Source: Paracoccaceae bacterium (GTDB taxonomy: Bacteria; Pseudomonadota; Alphaproteobacteria; Rhodobacterales; Rhodobacteraceae). From it: a stretch of DNA of 46,063 nucleotides. Below the pieces are notes generated by a model. It ran no database searches, was not told the origin of the DNA, and saw only the letters and a list, made by a program, of their open reading frames with translations. Positions within the stretch are counted from its first letter, which is position 1; the number at the start of each line of letters is the position of its first letter. Made by a program: the position numbers and the translations under genes. The stretch spans positions 1 through 46,063 of the forward strand of contig JABDLJ010000028.1 in NCBI GenBank assembly GCA_013003075.1. Reading direction: 5' to 3'. Shown piece after piece: positions 43,369 to 46,063 of the stretch.

Positions 43369-45186
43369 TTGATCGATCTTGAGAACTTCCGGCGCGGGCT
43401 ATCGCTGCTGAACGGCGCCGAGCGCCGCACGGCGGCGGGGCTGCTTGCGCTTGGTGTGATCTCGGCCCTGACGTCGGCGGCGATGGTGGGCTCGATCTTT
43501 CCGTTCCTGGCGGTTCTGTCCGATCCCTCCAGCATTGAAACCACCCCCGGCCTCGCCTGGGTCTACGCCGCCTTCGGGTTCAGTTCGCACTACGCATTCG
43601 TGGTCGCCCTGGGCGTTGCGTCCCTGGCGATCATCGTTATCGCCAACGCGCTGCAGATGCTGAACCTCTACCTGATCGAGATTTTCTGCGCCGGGCGCGG
43701 TCATGCGATAAGCGAGCGGCTTCTGGCACGCTATCTTCAGCAACCCTACGAATATTTCCTTGGCGCGCATTCCGACACGATGTCGGCCCGGATCCTGACC
43801 GAAGTGACCCACCTCGTCGATCATTTCTACCGGCCCGCGATCAAGATCGTTGCCTCGCTCATGTCGGGCGGGGCGATTCTGGCGCTTCTGCTGTGGGTCA
43901 ACGCGGTGGTGGCGGGGCTTGCGCTGTCGGTCTTCGGCGGCGCCTACCTTCTGGCCTACCTTGTGAGCCGCCGCATTGTCTCGCGCCTCGGCGATGAGCG
44001 CACCGATGCCAACCAGGCGCGGTTCCGGATCACCAAGGAGGCGCTGGCCGGGATCAAGGGCATCAAGGTGCTGGGCCGCGAGGACGCCTACCATGACCGC
44101 TACCTTGCGCCGTCGCGCACCGTGGCGCGCAACACCGCGCTTGTGCGGGCGATCTCGACGCTGCCGCGCTTCGTGATCTTCAGCCTGTCCTTTGGCGGGC
44201 TGGTGCTGGTGTGCCTCTACTTTCTGGAGCCGGGCTGGCTGGACGGGACCAACTCGCTGGGATCGCTTCTGCCGCTGCTTGGCGTTTTTGCCTTTGCCGC
44301 CCAGCGGCTGATCCCCGAATTGCAGGCGCTCTTCATGTCCCTGACCGAGCTGCAATACGGGGTCGCGGTGGTGGAGCGCATCCATTCCGATTTCACCAGC
44401 CTGCCGGAAGATCCGCACCGCCCCGGCGGCAGCACCGAGCCGCTGGGGCTCAGCCGGTCGATGGAGCTTCGCGACGTGCGCTATGTCTATCCCGGAGCGG
44501 ACCGGGCCGGGCTGCACGGCATCAACCTGACGATCTCGGCGGGCGAGCGGATCGGTATCGTCGGCAGCACCGGCGCCGGCAAGACCACACTGGTCGATCT
44601 CATCCTCTGCCTTCTGCATCCGCAAAGCGGCCAGATCCTGGTCGATGGCGCCCCGCTGGCCGCCGCCAACTGCAAGGCGTGGCAGCGTTCGGTCGGGTAT
44701 GTGCCGCAGGATATCTTCCTCGCAGATGCCTCGATCGCCGAGAACATCGCGCTTGGCATTCCGCCCGACCAGATCGACATGGACCGGGTGCGCCAATCAG
44801 CCCGGATCGCCGAACTGGAAGGCTTCGTGACGACCGATCTGCCGGACGGCTATCAGACCGAGGTGGGCGACCGGGGCGTGCGCCTGTCGGGCGGGCAGCG
44901 CCAGCGTATCGGGGTGGCCCGCGCGTTCTATCACGACGCCGATCTCATCGTGTTCGACGAGGCGACAAGCGCGCTCGACAACCTGACCGAGCAGGAGGTG
45001 ATGAAGTCGCTCAACGCCTTCGGTGGGACAAAGACGGTGCTTATCGTGGCGCACCGGCTGAGCACGATCCGCGAGTGCGACCGCATCATCGTGATGAAGG
45101 ACGGACGCATCGATGCGATCGACACCTTCCAGAATTTGTCGCAGGGCAATGCCACGCTGAAATCGCTGCTCAGCGCGACTGGCTAG
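43369..45186 (+). CDS. ABC exporter, fused membrane and ATPase domains
   Basis: A 605-residue half-transporter. Six membrane segments lie within about residues 20-320, followed by a nucleotide-binding domain (about 370-600). The ATPase has Walker A GSTGAGKTTL, Q-loop VGYVPQDIF, signature LSGGQRQRIGVARAF, Walker B LIVFDEATSALD and switch His in VAHRL, so it should be active as a homodimer. It starts at TTG 43369 with a purine-rich CGGGGGA just upstream. A nearby ATG at 43361 runs into a stop after three codons. Divergence from the NRPS-PKS gene suggests it exports the peptide-polyketide product. Confidence 0.9.
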   Translation: MIDLENFRRGLSLLNGAERRTAAGLLALGVISALTSAAMVGSIFPFLAVLSDPSSIETTPGLAWVYAAFGFSSHYAFVVALGVASLAIIVIANALQMLNLYLIEIFCAGRGHAISERLLARYLQQPYEYFLGAHSDTMSARILTEVTHLVDHFYRPAIKIVASLMSGGAILALLLWVNAVVAGLALSVFGGAYLLAYLVSRRIVSRLGDERTDANQARFRITKEALAGIKGIKVLGREDAYHDRYLAPSRTVARNTALVRAISTLPRFVIFSLSFGGLVLVCLYFLEPGWLDGTNSLGSLLPLLGVFAFAAQRLIPELQALFMSLTELQYGVAVVERIHSDFTSLPEDPHRPGGSTEPLGLSRSMELRDVRYVYPGADRAGLHGINLTISAGERIGIVGSTGAGKTTLVDLILCLLHPQSGQILVDGAPLAAANCKAWQRSVGYVPQDIFLADASIAENIALGIPPDQIDMDRVRQSARIAELEGFVTTDLPDGYQTEVGDRGVRLSGGQRQRIGVARAFYHDADLIVFDEATSALDNLTEQEVMKSLNAFGGTKTVLIVAHRLSTIRECDRIIVMKDGRIDAIDTFQNLSQGNATLKSLLSATG

Positions 45187-46063
45187 GCGGCGCCCCGGCG
45201 GCCATCGCGCGCGCGGACGAACGCGCCGCGCCAGCGCAGGCCGATCGCCGCGATCACCAGAAGCGACAGGTACGCCACCACCAGCGGCCACCAGATCCGC
45301 GCCAGCGCGACGATGCGGCCAAACCCGGTGGGCGCGCCCCATTCGGCCACCGCGCCGCTGGCATCTGCCAGCGTCAGCCCGACGAAGTATTTCCGGATAT
45401 TGCGCACATACGTCACCGGCTCGCGGCTGACGGTTTCGGCCAGCGCGGTCTCGACATTGCCGAACCACGCGTTGGGGTTCAGGCCGTTCTCGGTGGCACG
45501 CTTTTGCGCCCGCAGCACAGCACCGGGCCCCGCATTATAGGCCGCAAGCGTCAGGTAGATGCGGTCGGCCGGCGCAATTGCCGGATCGCTGAAATAGCGC
45601 GCCCTGAGAAACGCAAGGTACTTGATCCCAGCCTGGATATTGGCATCCGCCTCGCTGATATCGCCGATGCCGACATTGGGATCGGCGGCGGTGGTCGGCA
45701 GCACCTGCATGATCCCCACGGCGCCCGCCTGGCTTTGCCGGCTCTGGTCGAGCTTCGATTCCTGGTAGGCCAGCGCCAGCGCCAATCGCCAGTCGACATC
45801 ATAGCGCCCGGCGTGGCGCTGGATCAGCGGCAGCGTGTCCTGCAGGCGCGACAGGTCCGCGCGCGCGCGGATCGTCTCTTCGCCGCCCGGCACGTCGATA
45901 TATTGCGCGGCCAGAAGGTTGCCGATCAGCGAGCCGCGGGCGATCTCGGTGCTGAAGGCGACGGCGCTGCGCAAAAGCGCCGGCGCGTCGCCGCGCAGGG
46001 CCCAGCGGATGGCCGGCCCGCCCTCGGCGATGATACTGATATCGGGCAGGGTCGGGCGCGGTG
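45183..46063 (-). CDS. MltF-like lytic transglycosylase, C-terminal part (cut by the window edge)
   Basis: The frame stays open to the right edge of the window, giving about 293 residues of a longer protein. The SLT domain is clear: AYQESKLDQ with the catalytic Glu, GAVGIMQVLPTTAADPNVGI and YLTLAAYNAGPGAVLRAQKR. Upstream residues (LPDISIIAEGGPAIRWALRG and so on) look like the end of an SBP_bac_3-type domain, the MltF architecture. Such enzymes cut peptidoglycan glycan strands with formation of anhydro-muramyl ends. Unusually, a transmembrane segment lies near the C-terminus (WWPLVVAYLSLLVIAAIGL). Its stop overlaps that of the convergent ABC exporter. Confidence 0.87.
   Translation of the reverse strand, partial: PRPTLPDISIIAEGGPAIRWALRGDAPALLRSAVAFSTEIARGSLIGNLLAAQYIDVPGGEETIRARADLSRLQDTLPLIQRHAGRYDVDWRLALALAYQESKLDQSRQSQAGAVGIMQVLPTTAADPNVGIGDISEADANIQAGIKYLAFLRARYFSDPAIAPADRIYLTLAAYNAGPGAVLRAQKRATENGLNPNAWFGNVETALAETVSREPVTYVRNIRKYFVGLTLADASGAVAEWGAPTGFGRIVALARIWWPLVVAYLSLLVIAAIGLRWRGAFVRARDGRRGAA

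Overview
The window looks like a chromosomal segment of an alphaproteobacterium, most likely a Rhodobacteraceae/Roseobacter-type organism. That is inferred from the high GC content, two tripartite tricarboxylate transporter (TTT) loci, a class I PHA synthase, a GcdH/CoA-transferase pair and a PqiABC-type lipid transport operon. No RNA gene or CRISPR array was recognised.

Layout. 1-112: the edge of an IS3-family element (start of OrfA). 185-700: a small membrane protein and an orphan C-terminal protein fragment. 875-7649: a leftward run of an SLC13 permease with RCK_C domains, an ICMT-like methyltransferase, a YejA-like solute-binding protein and PhaC; a FixK/FNR-type box lies upstream of phaC. 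7951-15005: a carboxylic-acid locus built around a divergent promoter with an 18-bp perfect palindrome. GntR-TauE-FAH runs left; a second FAH protein, a TctC-type binding protein, a TctA-TctB fusion permease and OsmC run right. 15132-17491: gcdH and a class III CoA-transferase (glutaryl-CoA oxidation). 17887-19438: a GMC oxidoreductase broken by several frameshifts. 19435-27218: a second TTT locus, with tctC-tctB-tctA-AtuA-like (DUF1446)-DUF4387 running left and a TctD/TctE-like two-component system plus a periplasmic binding protein running right. 27283-31180: a Pqi operon in which PqiA is split into two genes.

31190-45186 is the most notable region: a compact biosynthetic locus. One 10.4-kb gene encodes a 3,456-residue NRPS-PKS with order A-PCP-KS-AT-ACP-aminotransferase-C-A-PCP-TE. 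It overlaps a 4'-phosphopantetheinyl transferase gene by 4 nt, followed by a SAM methyltransferase gene. An ABC exporter is divergently transcribed from a roughly 300-bp intergenic region. The module order predicts a valine-like starter extended by one malonyl unit, transamination of the beta-ketone to a beta-amine (a beta,gamma-diamino acid), coupling to a second aliphatic amino acid, and thioesterase release. The product is not identifiable from sequence alone.

The right edge carries the C-terminal part of an MltF-like lytic transglycosylase. Two convergent gene pairs (19435-19438 and 45183-45186) end on a shared CTAG, so their stop codons overlap.
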